Below are positions 6,701 through 6,821 of a stretch of DNA of 6,821 bases, piece by piece. The DNA is taken from the NCBI GenBank assembly GCA_947174455.1, contig CAMWIZ010000046.1, positions 1 through 6,821 of the forward strand. The letters are read 5' to 3'. The notes under the pieces are model-generated. The model was not told the DNA's origin. It searched no databases and saw nothing but the letters and a program-made list of their open reading frames with translations. Positions within the stretch are counted from its first letter, which is position 1. Every line of letters begins with the position of its first letter. A program made the position numbers and the translations under genes. The stretch is from an uncultured Clostridia bacterium. GTDB taxonomy: Bacteria; Bacillota; Clostridia; Oscillospirales; Acutalibacteraceae.

Positions 6701-6821
6701 TAACCTGTGCGAAAAGCTGTTTGAAGTAGTTAAACAACGGCTGGTGCTTTTCAGAGAGAACTGCAAGCGGCACGTCCGTACCCATTGCGGCAGTTGCCTC
6801 AATACCGTTTTTAGCCATAGG
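3729..6821 (-). CDS. gltB: Glutamate synthase large subunit, 5' end cut by the window
   Basis: This is the alpha subunit of glutamate synthase. It hydrolyses glutamine, channels the ammonia, and reductively adds it to 2-oxoglutarate to make glutamate at an FMN site. Only the C-terminal two thirds is here, about 1,030 codons of a family length near 1,500. The frame is open to the edge: the codon before the first visible Met (6816-6818) is CCT, and the protein then runs into the conserved AMGTDVPLAVLS, a known interior motif, so this Met is not the start. Residue numbers count from that Met: central domain about 11-380; FMN synthase barrel about 385-720, with GGKSNSGEGGE (418-428), VKLVSEAGVG (532-541) and SGYDGGTGA (558-566); 3Fe-4S cysteines C636, C642, C647 in a C-x5-C-x4-C pattern followed by PVGVATQ; then the glycine-rich GXGXG beta-helix about 770-935. 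The N-terminal class II glutaminase domain with its nucleophilic Cys should lie to the right. It ends in tandem stops TGA TAA, 17 bases before gltD. Confidence 0.96.
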   Translation of the reverse strand, partial: PMAKNGIEATAAMGTDVPLAVLSEKHQPLFNYFKQLFAQVTNPPIDAIREEVVTDTVVYVGSDGNLLEEKADNCNMLEIQNPILTSVDLMKIKAINRPGFKVETVSLLYYKNTPLERALDHLFVKCDRAYRGGANIIVISDRGVDENHVAIPSLLAVSALEQYLVRTKKRTAVSIILESAEPCEVHHFATLLGYGARAINPYLAHECIAEYIDKGLLDKDYHTAINDYNSAVLHGIVKIASKMGISTIQSYQSSQIFEAIGIKKDVVDKYFTNTVSRVGGIGLEEIDEGVEWRHDHAFDPLGLGVDVTLDSMGAHKLRSGSDKEDHMYNPETVIALREATQHGDYKRFKEYTAMVNDERIPHTLRGLLDFVIDESKSIPIEEVEPVSNIVKRFKTGAMSYGSISQEAHECMAVAMNRLGGKSNSGEGGEMPERLGTEKNSAIKQVASGRFGVTSEYLMSAQEIQIKMAQGAKPGEGGHLPGKKVYPWIAKTRYSTPGVSLISPPPHHDIYSIEDLAQLIYDLKNANRKARISVKLVSEAGVGTIAAGVAKAGAQVVLISGYDGGTGAAPASSIHNAGLPWELGLAETHQTLIQNGLRSRVIVETDGKLMSGRDVAIAAILGAEEFGFATAPLVTMGCLMMRVCNLDTCPVGVATQNPELRCRFTGKPEYVMNFMNFIAEELREIMAQLGVRTVDELVGRTDLIRVRDHQVTNRAEKVDLSRIINNDYAGKEGTHFDPNNVYDFELETTIDESILLPEFEKAMKSGKKKTVSVDISSTNRTVGTILGSVITDRFGENIEDDTYTVKCQGGGGQSFGAFIPKGLTMELEGDSNDYFGKGLSGGKLIVYPNKKSTFKAEENIIIGNVALYGATKGEAYINGIAGERFCVRNSGAKAVVEGVGDHGCEYMTGGRVVVLGPTGKNFAAGMSGGIAYVLDMNHDFYLKLNKELVTMTDVTEKHDIEELRSMIENHANATGSPLANNILAEFDKYLPSFKKIMPNDYNKMLVAIGKLEEKGLSHDQAEMEAFYSVQN

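Noticed and set aside
1..6821. CRISPR arrays, tRNA or rRNA genes, insertion sequences, riboswitches, phage or defence genes
   Set aside because: I looked on both strands and saw none. Nearly all bases belong to four intact metabolic genes, and the only non-coding stretch (1-196) is too short and lacks such structures.

Overview
The window is a tightly packed, single-direction gene cluster on the minus strand. In transcription order it reads gltB (cut by the right edge of the window), gltD, dapF, dapL, followed by a Rho-independent terminator. Intergenic gaps are 17, 16 (to the corrected dapF start) and 31 bases. Each internal gene has its own good purine-rich Shine-Dalgarno site, and I see no convincing internal promoter, so the four genes most likely form one transcript whose promoter lies beyond the right edge.

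The organism looks like an anaerobic Gram-positive Firmicute of the Clostridia, perhaps a gut Ruminococcaceae/Oscillospiraceae relative. This is an inference from strong AAGGAGG-type ribosome sites, the clostridial flavour of the GltB and GltD proteins, moderate base composition, and use of the DapL aminotransferase route. The sequence alone does not fix a genus.

Layout: bases 1-85 are non-coding with a short palindrome and a direct repeat. Bases 86-123 hold the terminator. Bases 124-196 are an AT-rich 3' untranslated stretch with a weak hairpin. dapL is at 197-1375, dapF at 1407-2207 (ATG start chosen over an upstream TTG), gltD at 2224-3711, and gltB from 3729 to the right edge.

How the genes fit together: GltB and GltD form glutamate synthase (GOGAT), which makes two glutamates from glutamine and 2-oxoglutarate using NADPH. 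DapL uses glutamate as amino donor to convert tetrahydrodipicolinate to LL-diaminopimelate and gives 2-oxoglutarate back. DapF epimerises LL-DAP to meso-DAP for lysine and peptidoglycan. The cluster therefore couples amino-donor supply to the last steps of DAP synthesis. All visible catalytic and cofactor residues are intact. I see no mobile element, CRISPR array, RNA gene or clearly novel system; this is mostly core metabolism, with the gene order as its most interesting aspect.
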